Assembly (NCBI RefSeq): GCF_026427355.1
Contig: NZ_CP102668.1
Location: 62,001-126,000, forward strand
Origin: Sphingobium sp. JS3065
GTDB taxonomy: Bacteria > Pseudomonadota > Alphaproteobacteria > Sphingomonadales > Sphingomonadaceae
DNA length: 64,000 nt
Direction: 5' to 3'
The position numbers were made by a program, and so were the translations under genes. The first letter of the stretch is position 1, and every line of letters starts with the position of its first letter. A model generated the notes under the pieces. That model searched no databases. It was not told where the DNA came from and was given only the letters and a program-made list of their open reading frames with translations. Positions 1 to 8,293 of the stretch are shown here, piece by piece.

Positions 1-1
1 T

Positions 2-2278
2 CTCATGATGATGTTCCGTCTCGAAGGGCTGGCTTTCGAGACGGCTGATCCGATCCACCTCAACGATTGGCACGAGAAGCTCAACGGCACCTGGCGCAAC
101 ATCGCCGACGATCGGCTTGCGATCTGGACCCACATCGTCCGCTCAGCCGTAGGGGACTATCCCGAAGGGCAGTTTCGTTCAAAGTTCGCCGCCGAGCTCG
201 ACGGTAAATATCGGGCGCGCGTCACCGCCAAGCGGATGTTCGTCAATGAGCATTATCTGACGCTTCTCATGCGTCCGGCCGTCGGATCGGCCGATCGAAC
301 CGGGCTGCTTCTCAAGCGGATCGCGAAAGCCAGGGCAGCGGAGAAGGAAGTCGATCCCGACGAACTGGCGCGCTTCGAGGAGAAGGCGCGCGACATCGAG
401 AAGCTGCTCCGCCGCTGCAGCCCGACGCGCCTCGCCCTCTACGAGCATAATGGCCTGATCTTCTCCGCCCCGCTTGAGGTGCTCGAGCAATTGATGATGG
501 GCGCGCGATCCAGGGTTCCGCTCGTCCGCGGTCATCTGGGATCGGCGCTTTATGGCGAGCGCGTGATCTTCGGACGCGAGACGGTCGAGATCCGTGCCCA
601 TGACGCGAGCCGCTGGCAGGGCATCTTGGGGATCAGAGAGTATCCCGCGCTGACGCGCCCGGGCCAGATGAATGCCTTGCTCGGCCAGGATTTCGCTTTC
701 GTCGTCTCGCAATCCTTCACCTTCATGGGCAAGGCGCGGGCAGCCGAACGTCTGCGCCGCCGGCAGAACCAGATGGCCTCGACCGAGGATGCGGCCGCGA
801 GCCAGGCGCTCGATCTTGCTGATGCCGCCGACGATCTGCAAAGCAACCGCTTCGTTCTTGGTGAGCATCATTTCTCACTGGCCGTATTCGCCGAGAACCA
901 GAGGCGGCTTGCCGATAATCTCTCGGCCGCGCGCGCGGCGCTGGCCGATGCCGGCCTGGTGGCGGCGCGCGAAGGACCAGCGCTCGAAGCGGCGTTCTGG
1001 GCGCAACTGCCCGGAAATTTCGCATGGCGGGCGCGGCCGGCGGCGATCACCTCGCGCAATTTTGCCGCCTTGGCGCCGTTCCATACCTATCCCGCGGGCC
1101 GTGCCAAGGGGAACCATTGGGGGCCTGCGATCGCCATGATGAAGACGGCCGCGCAATCGCCCTATTATTTCAACTTCCATGTCGGCGATTTGGGCCACAC
1201 ACTGATCATCGGTCCTTCTGGCGCGGGCAAGACCGTCGTCCAGAATTTTCTGATGGCGCAGCTCGAGAAGACGGGCGCGCAGCAGATCTTCATCGACAAG
1301 GACCGCGGCGCGGAGATCTATGTCCGATCCGCGGGCGGAATCTATCTAACGCTGAAGAATGGCGTGCCTACAGGTTTCGCGCCTCTGCGGGCACTCGACT
1401 ATGGTCCGCGCAATCTTGCCTTCCTGGGGCGCCTGATCCGCCAGCTCGTGACGCCGGTCGGAGGTCAGCTAGGGGTCACGCAGGAACGCATGATCGACGA
1501 GGGGCTGGCCTCGCTCGGGCGCCTCGCGCCGGAGGATCGCTCCATTCTCGCGCTTCGCCAGCTGCTCGGCCAGCGTGACCCTGAAGGCATCGGAGCTCGG
1601 CTGGAGAAATGGGCGCGGGGCGGTTCGCTCGGCTGGGTGTTCGACAATGAGATCGATGCCCTATCGCTCGAGGCGGCGTTTATCGGCTTCGACATGACCG
1701 ATTTTCTCGACAACCCTGAAGTCCGCACGCCGCTCATGATGTACATGTTCCACCGGATCGACGGTCTCCTCGACGGTCGGCGGCTTGTGATCGACATCGA
1801 CGAATTCTGGAAGGCCTTGGGTGACGACGCCTTCCGCGCCTTTGCGCAGGATGGCCTCAAGACCTACCGCAAGCAGAATGCCTTTCTTGTCTTCGGCACG
1901 CAAAGCCCTGCGGATGCGCTGCGTTCGGACATTTCGCACAGCATCATGGAGCAGGTTGCGACCAAGATACTGCTTCCCAACCCCTACGGCCGCGAAACGG
2001 ACTATGTCGATGGACTGGGTCTGACCCAGGCGGAATTCAAGCTCATCCGCCACGATCTGAATCCGGAATCCCGCCGGTTCTTGGTCAAGCAAGGCCATGA
2101 CTCAATCATCGTCGAGCTCGATCTTGGCGGTCTCTCCGACGAGCTGGCAGTTCTCTCGGGCACTACTGAAACGGTGACGCTGCTCGACGCTATCCGCGCC
2201 GAGGTCGGCGACGATCCCGAAAACTGGCTGCCCCTCTTTCACCAGCAGCGTCGGTCTCCATCGAGCAGGAAAGGATGA
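2..2278 (+). CDS. virB4: VirB4 conjugation ATPase, 5' end cut by window edge
   Basis: Cytoplasmic ATPase that powers assembly of a VirB/VirD4-type (type IV secretion) conjugation channel. The frame is open to the left edge. The first Met codons (base 5) fall inside family-conserved sequence (FRLEGLAFETAD), so the gene starts upstream and a short N-terminal piece is missing. Walker A GPSGAGKT lies near visible residue 404 and a Walker B-like stretch VIDIDEFW near residue 594; the 757 visible residues are close to the usual 780-820. It leads the virB operon; virB1-B3 should lie just left of the window. The TGA is followed 3 bases later by virB5. Family assignment is secure; substrate and mating range cannot be read here. 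Confidence 0.95.
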   Translation, partial: LMMMFRLEGLAFETADPIHLNDWHEKLNGTWRNIADDRLAIWTHIVRSAVGDYPEGQFRSKFAAELDGKYRARVTAKRMFVNEHYLTLLMRPAVGSADRTGLLLKRIAKARAAEKEVDPDELARFEEKARDIEKLLRRCSPTRLALYEHNGLIFSAPLEVLEQLMMGARSRVPLVRGHLGSALYGERVIFGRETVEIRAHDASRWQGILGIREYPALTRPGQMNALLGQDFAFVVSQSFTFMGKARAAERLRRRQNQMASTEDAAASQALDLADAADDLQSNRFVLGEHHFSLAVFAENQRRLADNLSAARAALADAGLVAAREGPALEAAFWAQLPGNFAWRARPAAITSRNFAALAPFHTYPAGRAKGNHWGPAIAMMKTAAQSPYYFNFHVGDLGHTLIIGPSGAGKTVVQNFLMAQLEKTGAQQIFIDKDRGAEIYVRSAGGIYLTLKNGVPTGFAPLRALDYGPRNLAFLGRLIRQLVTPVGGQLGVTQERMIDEGLASLGRLAPEDRSILALRQLLGQRDPEGIGARLEKWARGGSLGWVFDNEIDALSLEAAFIGFDMTDFLDNPEVRTPLMMYMFHRIDGLLDGRRLVIDIDEFWKALGDDAFRAFAQDGLKTYRKQNAFLVFGTQSPADALRSDISHSIMEQVATKILLPNPYGRETDYVDGLGLTQAEFKLIRHDLNPESRRFLVKQGHDSIIVELDLGGLSDELAVLSGTTETVTLLDAIRAEVGDDPENWLPLFHQQRRSPSSRKG

Positions 2279-2281
2279 GCT

Positions 2282-2995
2282 ATGCGTAAAGGCAAAACCG
2301 CAGCGATCGGTGCGATTATCCTGGGAACAGCAGGTCCGGCCGCCGCCCAAGGCATACCGGTCTATGACAGCTCTGGCTATTTGCAGGCGCTCGCCACGGT
2401 CAAGAACACCCTGTCAATGATCGAGCAGGGCAAGGAGCAGATCGCCGAGGCCAAGCAGCTCTACGGCAGCTTCAATCAGGTCACCGACGTCAACGGCATT
2501 GCCCCGTCGCTTTCCACCGACACGATGCGCCATCTGCTGCCGCGCGAGGCCCGCGACCTCGGCAGGTTGATGTCGTCGGACAATGCCAGGCTGGGATCGC
2601 TTGGCAGTGCCGCGACCCGGATTCGCGATGCCAACCGCATTGCGCTGCCGGACCTGCGGCCAGGCGCCTCAGCCTATGAGCGCGCGTCGCGCGACACTCT
2701 GTTGCGAAATGGCGATCTAGCCGCCCGCGATGCCGCGATCGCGGAGTCAGCCTATGGCGTCTCGGCCCAACGCACAACGGGCTTGGAAGAACTGCGCACC
2801 TCACTCGATACCGCTTCGGACGCGAAACAGGTCATGGACATCCAGGCAAGGGTAGGGGTCGAAAACGTCCACATCCAAAATGATGCCCTGCAATTGCAGG
2901 CGCTGCGGATGCGGCAGGAAGCCGACGTTCGGCTACGGTCGCAGCGCGAGAGCGAGACAATATTGGCTTCAAAGCTCGGGAGCCTATCACAATGA
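2282..2995 (+). CDS. virB5: VirB5-like pilus-tip protein
   Basis: Minor pilus component thought to sit at the tip of the conjugative pilus. The 237-residue product begins with a basic start, a hydrophobic core and an AAAQ cleavage-like site near residue 22 (signal peptide), then is almost entirely helical and Gln/Arg/Ala rich, as in VirB5/TrbJ proteins. The position between virB4 and virB6 supports the call. The start is 3 bases after the virB4 stop, and its own stop overlaps the next start (ATGA). VirB5 proteins diverge strongly, so assignment leans on position, signal peptide and helical composition. Confidence 0.85.
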   Translation: MRKGKTAAIGAIILGTAGPAAAQGIPVYDSSGYLQALATVKNTLSMIEQGKEQIAEAKQLYGSFNQVTDVNGIAPSLSTDTMRHLLPREARDLGRLMSSDNARLGSLGSAATRIRDANRIALPDLRPGASAYERASRDTLLRNGDLAARDAAIAESAYGVSAQRTTGLEELRTSLDTASDAKQVMDIQARVGVENVHIQNDALQLQALRMRQEADVRLRSQRESETILASKLGSLSQ

Positions 2996-3210
2996 CGGGC
3001 AAGGTTTTCTTGCTGGCGGCATTGGCGACAGCTGTCTTAACCGGGTGTGAGCGAGCGCCGCGCGGGAAGGACTATCTGAATTCCCATCCTGAGGAACTGA
3101 GCGAGCTTACTAAGGCTTGCGCCGATGGCTCGCACCAGAACCAGCAAGAGTGCTCGAACGCCGAAAGCCTTCGAACACTCAACAATAAAATGCAGTCGCT
3201 TTCACGGTAG
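2992..3210 (+). CDS. eexN: EexN-family entry-exclusion lipoprotein
   Basis: Small lipoprotein expected in the inner or outer membrane, where EexN relatives limit redundant plasmid entry from identical donors. The 72 residues show a signal peptide with lipobox LTGC near residue 19, then the family pattern of a DYL..HPEEL segment followed by two spaced cysteines (KAC and QEC) and an NAESL-like tail. The gene overlaps virB5 by 4 bases and precedes virB6, the usual EexN location. This stretch and virB6 look less GC-rich than the flanks, in keeping with exchangeable exclusion specificity. The functional role is by family only. Confidence 0.75.
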   Translation: MTGKVFLLAALATAVLTGCERAPRGKDYLNSHPEELSELTKACADGSHQNQQECSNAESLRTLNNKMQSLSR

Positions 3211-3226
3211 CGCGTTGGAATTCGGC

Positions 3227-4171
3227 ATGGCTACGGACTTGTTCAGCTCACTTTACACGAACATTGATGGAAAGCTGGACCTTTTCCTAAATGAGCGTCT
3301 TCAAAATGTGGTCGAGGTTGTGCGCGGGCCGCTGGCACTCGGCCTTGTAATCTATATCGCCCTTTTTGGTTACATGGTGATGCGTGGGATCATCAGCGAG
3401 CCTTGGGGCGAGCTGTTCTACCGGATGGTCAAGCTTTGCCTGCTGTATATTGCCGCAACGACGGTCGCCTATTCTGAGTGGATCACCACGCCGCTTTTTC
3501 ATGGGATGCCGGACGCGATCTCGCAGGCTCTCGCGGGGAAGACGATCGGGACAGCTGGCCAAGCTTTTGACGATTACTACGCCCAAAGCGATGTCATTAT
3601 AGCGCGCATTGAGACCGAGGCGGCGACTTACAGCGATATCAATCCTTATAAATTGGTACTTTATGCGTTGAGCTTGGGGCTTAAGGCGCTCGCAGGTCTC
3701 TCGGCGGCTATCGGCTTCGCAATTACGATATTTGCCAAAGTTGCACTCGCGATCATTATAGCCCTCGGCCCCATTTTCATCGCCCTCGCATTGTTCGAAC
3801 CGACAAGGCGTTTCTTTCATGGATGGCTTGGCCAAACCATAAATTACATTGTCTTGCTTGCTGTAATCATTGCGGTCACGACCCTGATTACTGATCTCGG
3901 AGCCGCTGCAACGGCAGCATCTGAAGGAGTCGTGGATACGGCATTCGGTGCCGTTCTGTTTGCTGCATACATATTTCTTGGCACAATCTTCTTCTTCCAG
4001 GCTCCTGCGATTGCCACCGGCATTGCGGGCGGGGCAGCCGCCGGGGTGGGTGCCTTCGCTGGGACCGCATGGGGGACAATGGCATCTCCCTTCCGACAAC
4101 GCCGCATTGCGCGCAACAGCCGCAATCTGGAGCGCGCCGCTCGTCGGGGCGGCTCCATCGAAACGGCATAG
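3227..4171 (+). CDS. virB6: VirB6 polytopic inner-membrane channel protein
   Basis: Inner-membrane subunit of the secretion channel contacting the transferred DNA strand. The start chosen is ATG 3227 (314 residues); the frame extends to 3125, but that extension overlaps eexN and is arginine-rich with no membrane character. At least five hydrophobic segments are visible, including VVRGPLALGLVIYIALFGYM near the N-terminus, a long pair around residues 170-225 and another near residue 255. The conserved-looking ALGPIFIALALFEPTRRFF motif is typical of VirB6/TrbL. Base composition is slightly lower in GC than in virB8-B11. It lies in order between eexN and the VirB7-like gene. Confidence 0.92.
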   Translation: MATDLFSSLYTNIDGKLDLFLNERLQNVVEVVRGPLALGLVIYIALFGYMVMRGIISEPWGELFYRMVKLCLLYIAATTVAYSEWITTPLFHGMPDAISQALAGKTIGTAGQAFDDYYAQSDVIIARIETEAATYSDINPYKLVLYALSLGLKALAGLSAAIGFAITIFAKVALAIIIALGPIFIALALFEPTRRFFHGWLGQTINYIVLLAVIIAVTTLITDLGAAATAASEGVVDTAFGAVLFAAYIFLGTIFFFQAPAIATGIAGGAAAGVGAFAGTAWGTMASPFRQRRIARNSRNLERAARRGGSIETA

Positions 4172-4183
4172 CGAGACATCACC

Positions 4184-4519
4184 ATGACCTTGCCCTGTCC
4201 TCAAAAATCGACGTTCACCATCCGCCAGGTTACTTTCTGCCTGATCGGCAGTCTTCCATTGCTTGGCCTCGCGGCATGCGCTTCCGGACCCAAGAAGCTG
4301 GCCGTTTGTAACGGGCACCATCTGCGTGACGTGAATATCTATGGGAGCGTTCTGCCCGGATCGCCGGTGCCGGCGACTACAGCGCCGCGCCCTGCGCCGC
4401 CCATTCCTCCCTTGTCTCATCCGCAGGTGGGAGATCCACCGCCTCCGCCCGCAGTGCCAGCGCCTCCGGACGACAAGGTTTCCTTTGCGCCAAGGGACAT
4501 TCGTTATGCGAGTTGCTGA
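4184..4519 (+). CDS. virB7: VirB7-like outer-membrane lipoprotein
   Basis: Probable lipoprotein that anchors VirB9 in the outer-membrane core complex. It has a signal peptide ending in a lipobox LAAC near residue 32, one further Cys in the mature part (AVCNG), and a proline-rich tail (about residues 60-95). At 111 residues it is longer than classic VirB7 (about 45-55), so the name is by position (between virB6 and virB8) and lipobox, not by clear homology. Its last 14 bases overlap the start of virB8. Confidence 0.65.
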   Translation: MTLPCPQKSTFTIRQVTFCLIGSLPLLGLAACASGPKKLAVCNGHHLRDVNIYGSVLPGSPVPATTAPRPAPPIPPLSHPQVGDPPPPPAVPAPPDDKVSFAPRDIRYASC

Positions 4520-5204
4520 CAATGGCGCGGAGGCGGTGCCTGGTTCCGGGCTCAAACGCTATTTCCAGGAAGCGCGAAGCTGGGACCAGGACAGGGTTCG
4601 ATCGGCATTGCGATCGACACGTATTGCTTGGACCGTGGCGGCACTAACCTCGGTGCTTGCGGCCGCATCCATTTTTGCTGTCGCCGCGCTGGCCCCGCTC
4701 AAGACCGTCGTGCCCTATGTCATTCGGGTCAATCAGACGACGGGCGCGGTGGATGTCCAGACAGCGCTGACCCAGCGGCCGATGCGCTATGATGAAGCGG
4801 TCACTAAATACTTTCTCGCGCAATATGTACGCACACGCGAAAGCTGGATACCGGCAGCTGCCGAGGAGAATTTCCGCTTCGTGACGATCCTGTCGCAGCC
4901 TGCGGAGCAGCAGCGCTGGGCGCGCTTCTTCAGCAACAACAATGCCGCAAGTCCCCAGAACGCCTGGGGGAAGAACGTCGTTGTGCAAGCACGAGTGCGC
5001 AACATCGCCTTCATCAATGATCGGGTCGCTAACGTGCGTTTTACGCGGCAGATCCAGACAGAGACGGATACGCAGAGCAGCGATTGGATCGCCACGGTCA
5101 CATTCGCTTATGCCAATGCCCCAATGGCCGAAGGCGACCGTTATCGGAACCCGCTCGGCTTCCAGGTCGAGAATTACCGCTCCGATCCGGAGGTGGTCCG
5201 ATGA
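4506..5204 (+). CDS. virB8: VirB8 bitopic assembly factor
   Basis: Inner-membrane protein that nucleates the secretion core. Start ATG 4506 gives 232 residues; the longer frame from 4341 lies inside the previous gene. A short cytoplasmic N-terminus (residues 1-40) precedes one transmembrane helix (about 42-65, TVAALTSVLAAASIFAVAAL), then the NTF2-like periplasmic domain with the family LAPLKTVVPYVIRV entry and a WIATVTFAY strand. It overlaps virB9 by 4 bases (ATGA), indicating translational coupling. Confidence 0.93.
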   Translation: MRVADNGAEAVPGSGLKRYFQEARSWDQDRVRSALRSTRIAWTVAALTSVLAAASIFAVAALAPLKTVVPYVIRVNQTTGAVDVQTALTQRPMRYDEAVTKYFLAQYVRTRESWIPAAAEENFRFVTILSQPAEQQRWARFFSNNNAASPQNAWGKNVVVQARVRNIAFINDRVANVRFTRQIQTETDTQSSDWIATVTFAYANAPMAEGDRYRNPLGFQVENYRSDPEVVR

Positions 5205-6058
5205 AAACATTGGTCGCTGCGGCTATCATCGCGTGGGCCTCGCCGTTTGCTGCCCATGCGGTCGAGGTCCCGCGTGGCGCTGCGTCTGACCCGCGCGTCA
5301 AGTTCGTCGATTATGCGGAGGCGCAGGTCTATCGCATCGTCGGGACCTTCCGGACAGCAACCCAGATAGTCCTGAGCGAGGACGAGACGATCCAGCACGT
5401 CGCGCTGGGCGACACCGTCTCCTGGGAGGTGGCCGTGGCTGGCCACATCCTGTTCCTCAAGCCGCGCGAACGCGCTGGACCGACCAACCTTATCGTCACC
5501 ACGTCTCGCGGCGGAACCTTAAGAAGCTATGCCTTTGAACTCACTGCTCGCAGCGGTCCGATCACCGGCCGCAACGGCCAGGCCTATTTCCAGGTGCGCT
5601 TCCGCTATCCGCGGGACGAGGCGGCGCGGGCCGAACGACTGAGAGCAGCACAGATCGCGATGCAAGCGGCGGCGCTGGAGGCCCAGGCTGTTCGCGGTGC
5701 CCTCGATCATGCGGTGATCGAGGGGCCGCGCAACATGAATTACAAGGTCCAGGGCTCGAGCGATTTGCAGCCGTCAGAGGTCTCTGACAATGGCCAATTC
5801 ACGGTGTTGCGGTTTCCGGCGAACCGGGAAGTTCCTGCCATTTATCTGGTGAGGCCAGACGGGTCCGAAACGCTGGTCCCCTTCGACGTTCGCGACGAAT
5901 TCGTTGTCGTTCATTTAGTGGCGCGTCAACTGCGCCTGCGCCGGGGCGGCGAGGTGCTGTGCATCTATAACCAGGCGCCAGAACCTTATGGCGTCGATCA
6001 CGGGACGAATACCGGATCGCCCCACGTCGAGCGCACCATCACCCATCCGCAGGAATGA
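5201..6058 (+). CDS. virB9: VirB9/CagX outer core protein
   Basis: Periplasmic/outer-membrane core subunit partnering VirB7 and VirB10. Start ATG 5201 gives 285 residues with a signal peptide (cleavage near AAHAVE, residue 20). The N-terminal domain carries the typical ALGDTVSWEVAVAG and LFLKPRE segments, followed by a charged linker (residues about 125-165) and the C-terminal beta domain with MNYKVQGSSDLQPSEVSDNG, PAIYLVRPDG and ETLVPFDVRDEFVVVH. It sits in the virB8-B9-B10 order. Confidence 0.95.
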   Translation: MKTLVAAAIIAWASPFAAHAVEVPRGAASDPRVKFVDYAEAQVYRIVGTFRTATQIVLSEDETIQHVALGDTVSWEVAVAGHILFLKPRERAGPTNLIVTTSRGGTLRSYAFELTARSGPITGRNGQAYFQVRFRYPRDEAARAERLRAAQIAMQAAALEAQAVRGALDHAVIEGPRNMNYKVQGSSDLQPSEVSDNGQFTVLRFPANREVPAIYLVRPDGSETLVPFDVRDEFVVVHLVARQLRLRRGGEVLCIYNQAPEPYGVDHGTNTGSPHVERTITHPQE

Positions 6059-6061
6059 ACC

Positions 6062-7285
6062 ATGGCCGATGAACCGTCCCCTGTTGCGCGCCCGCTGCCC
6101 GGTGGCGATCCAATGCCCGAAAGGCACGAAATCCTTCACGAGCGGGGAATCGAACCGATCGGCGGCATGACGTCCGCGCGGCGCAACACCGCGCTGATGT
6201 TCGCCGGCACGGCAATGGCCCTGGGCATTCTCTGGGTGAATTCCGGCACGGGCAAGCAGTCCTCGTCTCGTGACCTCACCGCGCCGGCAGGTTCAGCCCG
6301 GGAACGACCTGATATCGTCGCTCGGGAAACCGTCGATTATGCCGCGGTCGCGCCTCAACCTCGGTCGCTCGGGGCAGCCGGCGCAGACCCCAATGCGCCG
6401 GTGCTCAATCCTGCAGCTGGCGTACCCGGCCCTGACGGCCAAATTGTTCCCGCCATGCAGCCGGGCGCGGCACCGAGCGGGACCAGCGCCCCCCGGCCAA
6501 CACTTGCCGAGCAGGCGCGGCGGTCCACACTGATTGCCTATGGAGGTCGCGATCTCGGCGCTGGGGCTGGCGCTCCCACAGCTGCAGGGGCTGTGGGCGA
6601 AATGCCTGACAACGCTGCCGGGGCGCCAGAGAGCGGCGAGGGAAGGACGCCCAACGCGCTCGATCTCTTGCGGCAAAGTTCGTCGATTGGGGAAGCGCGG
6701 GCCTCGATGCTGCCGAACCGCAACTTCCTGATTACAGCGGGCACGTTGATCCCCTGTATCCTGCAAACCGCGATCAATTCCGCGCAGCCCGGTTACACGT
6801 CCTGCCTGATCCCGCGGGACGTCTATTCCGAGAATGGCCGGGTCGTACTCATGGAAAAGGGCACGCGCGTTCTCGGCGAATATCGCGGCGGCATCCAGCA
6901 AGGGCAAAATCGCCTGTTCGTCCTCTGGACGCGGGCGGTCACGCCCCAGGGCGTGCGGATCGATCTTGCCTCGCCTGGCTCCGATGCGCTCGGCCGAGCC
7001 GGGCTTGCCGGCGCGGTCGACAGCTTTTTCTGGGCGCGCTTTGGCGGCGCCCTGCTCCTCTCGCTCGTCGATGATGCCGCTTATATCGCCGGGCAAGCCG
7101 CCTCTAGCGGCAATGGCAATTTCAACAATGTGACCCGGGCGCCGAGCGAAGGCGCGGCGATCGCCTTGCAGAACAATATCAATATCCGGCCGGTGCTGAA
7201 GAAGAACCAAGGCGAGGAGGTCGGCATCTTCGTCGCCAAGGATTTCAACTTCGCCGACGTCTACAAACTGGAACTGCAGCGGTAA
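6062..7285 (+). CDS. virB10: VirB10/TrbI core protein
   Basis: Spans both membranes and couples ATP energy to channel gating. The protein has 407 residues: a cytoplasmic N-terminus, one transmembrane helix (about residues 40-58), a long Pro/Ala-rich periplasmic linker (about 65-200) and a C-terminal beta-barrel domain with the family signature around LITAGTLIPCILQTAINS, SENGRVVLMEKGTRVLGEYRG and a helical antenna region (FFWARFGGALLLSLV, about 320-345). Length and architecture are normal. It starts 3 bases after virB9 and is followed at once by virB11. Confidence 0.95.
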   Translation: MADEPSPVARPLPGGDPMPERHEILHERGIEPIGGMTSARRNTALMFAGTAMALGILWVNSGTGKQSSSRDLTAPAGSARERPDIVARETVDYAAVAPQPRSLGAAGADPNAPVLNPAAGVPGPDGQIVPAMQPGAAPSGTSAPRPTLAEQARRSTLIAYGGRDLGAGAGAPTAAGAVGEMPDNAAGAPESGEGRTPNALDLLRQSSSIGEARASMLPNRNFLITAGTLIPCILQTAINSAQPGYTSCLIPRDVYSENGRVVLMEKGTRVLGEYRGGIQQGQNRLFVLWTRAVTPQGVRIDLASPGSDALGRAGLAGAVDSFFWARFGGALLLSLVDDAAYIAGQAASSGNGNFNNVTRAPSEGAAIALQNNINIRPVLKKNQGEEVGIFVAKDFNFADVYKLELQR

Positions 7286-7288
7286 GCC

Positions 7289-8293
7289 ATGCGCGATACC
7301 GCCGTCCTCCGTCACTATCTCGCGCCGCTCCTGCCGCTCCTGGAGCCGGATGATGTGACGGAGCTGGTGGTCAATCGACCGGGGGAAGCGGGAATCGAGG
7401 ATCGCCAAGGGTGGCGTTGGCAGGAGATGCCGGAGCTGGACAGCGACTGGCTGGGGACGCTCGCCGTTGCTGCGGCGAGCTTTACGCACCAGGACATCGA
7501 TGGTCAGTCCCCGATCTGTTCGACGGTCCTGCCAGGCGGAGAGCGCTGCCAGATCGTCATCCCGTCGGTTACGACTAGCGGTTGTCCTTCCTTCACGATC
7601 CGCAAGCCGTCGACCGTGACCCTGCCGATCGACCAACTGGCTGGGGCCGGGCTGTTCCGCGCGACGCGCGCCAGCGCCAAGGGTCTCTCCGATGTCGATG
7701 CGCGGTTAGTGGCGCTGCGCGACGCGGGGGACTGGCCAGAATTCTTCAAGGTCGCCGTTCCTGCCCGCAAGAACATTCTGGTCAGTGGCGCCACGGGTTC
7801 GGGAAAGACGACCCTCGCGAAAGCGCTCATCCAGCTTATCCCTCCGGAGGAGCGGTTGCTCACCATCGAGGACACCCGAGAACTCGTCGTGCCTCATCGC
7901 AACGTCGTCCATATGGTCTATTCGAGCGAAGGGCAGGGCCTGGCCAAGGTTGGCGCCAAGCAGCTGCTCGAGAGCGCGCTGCGCATGCGGCCCGACCGCA
8001 TCCTGCTGCAGGAGCTGCGTGATGGCACGGCCTTCTTCTATCTGAGGAACGTCAATTCCGGGCATCCCGGATCGATCACGACCGTCCACGCCGGTTCACC
8101 CGCCGGCGCGTTTGAACAGCTGACGCTGCTCGTCAAGGAATCGGAAGGCGGCCGCGATCTCGCCCGCGACGATATTCGCGGGCTCCTTCGCATGCTTGTC
8201 GACGTCGTTGTGCAGACACGCCGTCACGGCGGGCGGTTTGAGGTCGAAGAGATCTATTTCGAGCCGAGGATGGGCGATGCTGGCGCAGCGTAG
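7289..8293 (+). CDS. virB11: VirB11 hexameric secretion ATPase
   Basis: Hexameric traffic ATPase at the base of the channel. In 334 residues it shows an N-terminal domain, Walker A GATGSGKTT (about residues 168-176), Asp box TIEDTREL, Walker B-like RPDRILLQELRD and the His box HPGSITTVHA, all in normal order. The start is 3 bases after virB10. The 3' end overlaps virD4 by 17 bases. Confidence 0.96.
   Translation: MRDTAVLRHYLAPLLPLLEPDDVTELVVNRPGEAGIEDRQGWRWQEMPELDSDWLGTLAVAAASFTHQDIDGQSPICSTVLPGGERCQIVIPSVTTSGCPSFTIRKPSTVTLPIDQLAGAGLFRATRASAKGLSDVDARLVALRDAGDWPEFFKVAVPARKNILVSGATGSGKTTLAKALIQLIPPEERLLTIEDTRELVVPHRNVVHMVYSSEGQGLAKVGAKQLLESALRMRPDRILLQELRDGTAFFYLRNVNSGHPGSITTVHAGSPAGAFEQLTLLVKESEGGRDLARDDIRGLLRMLVDVVVQTRRHGGRFEVEEIYFEPRMGDAGAA

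Noticed and set aside
3287-4555. 422-codon minus-strand frame opposite virB6
   Set aside because: Cys/Arg/Pro-rich low-quality translation, antisense to clear T4SS genes.
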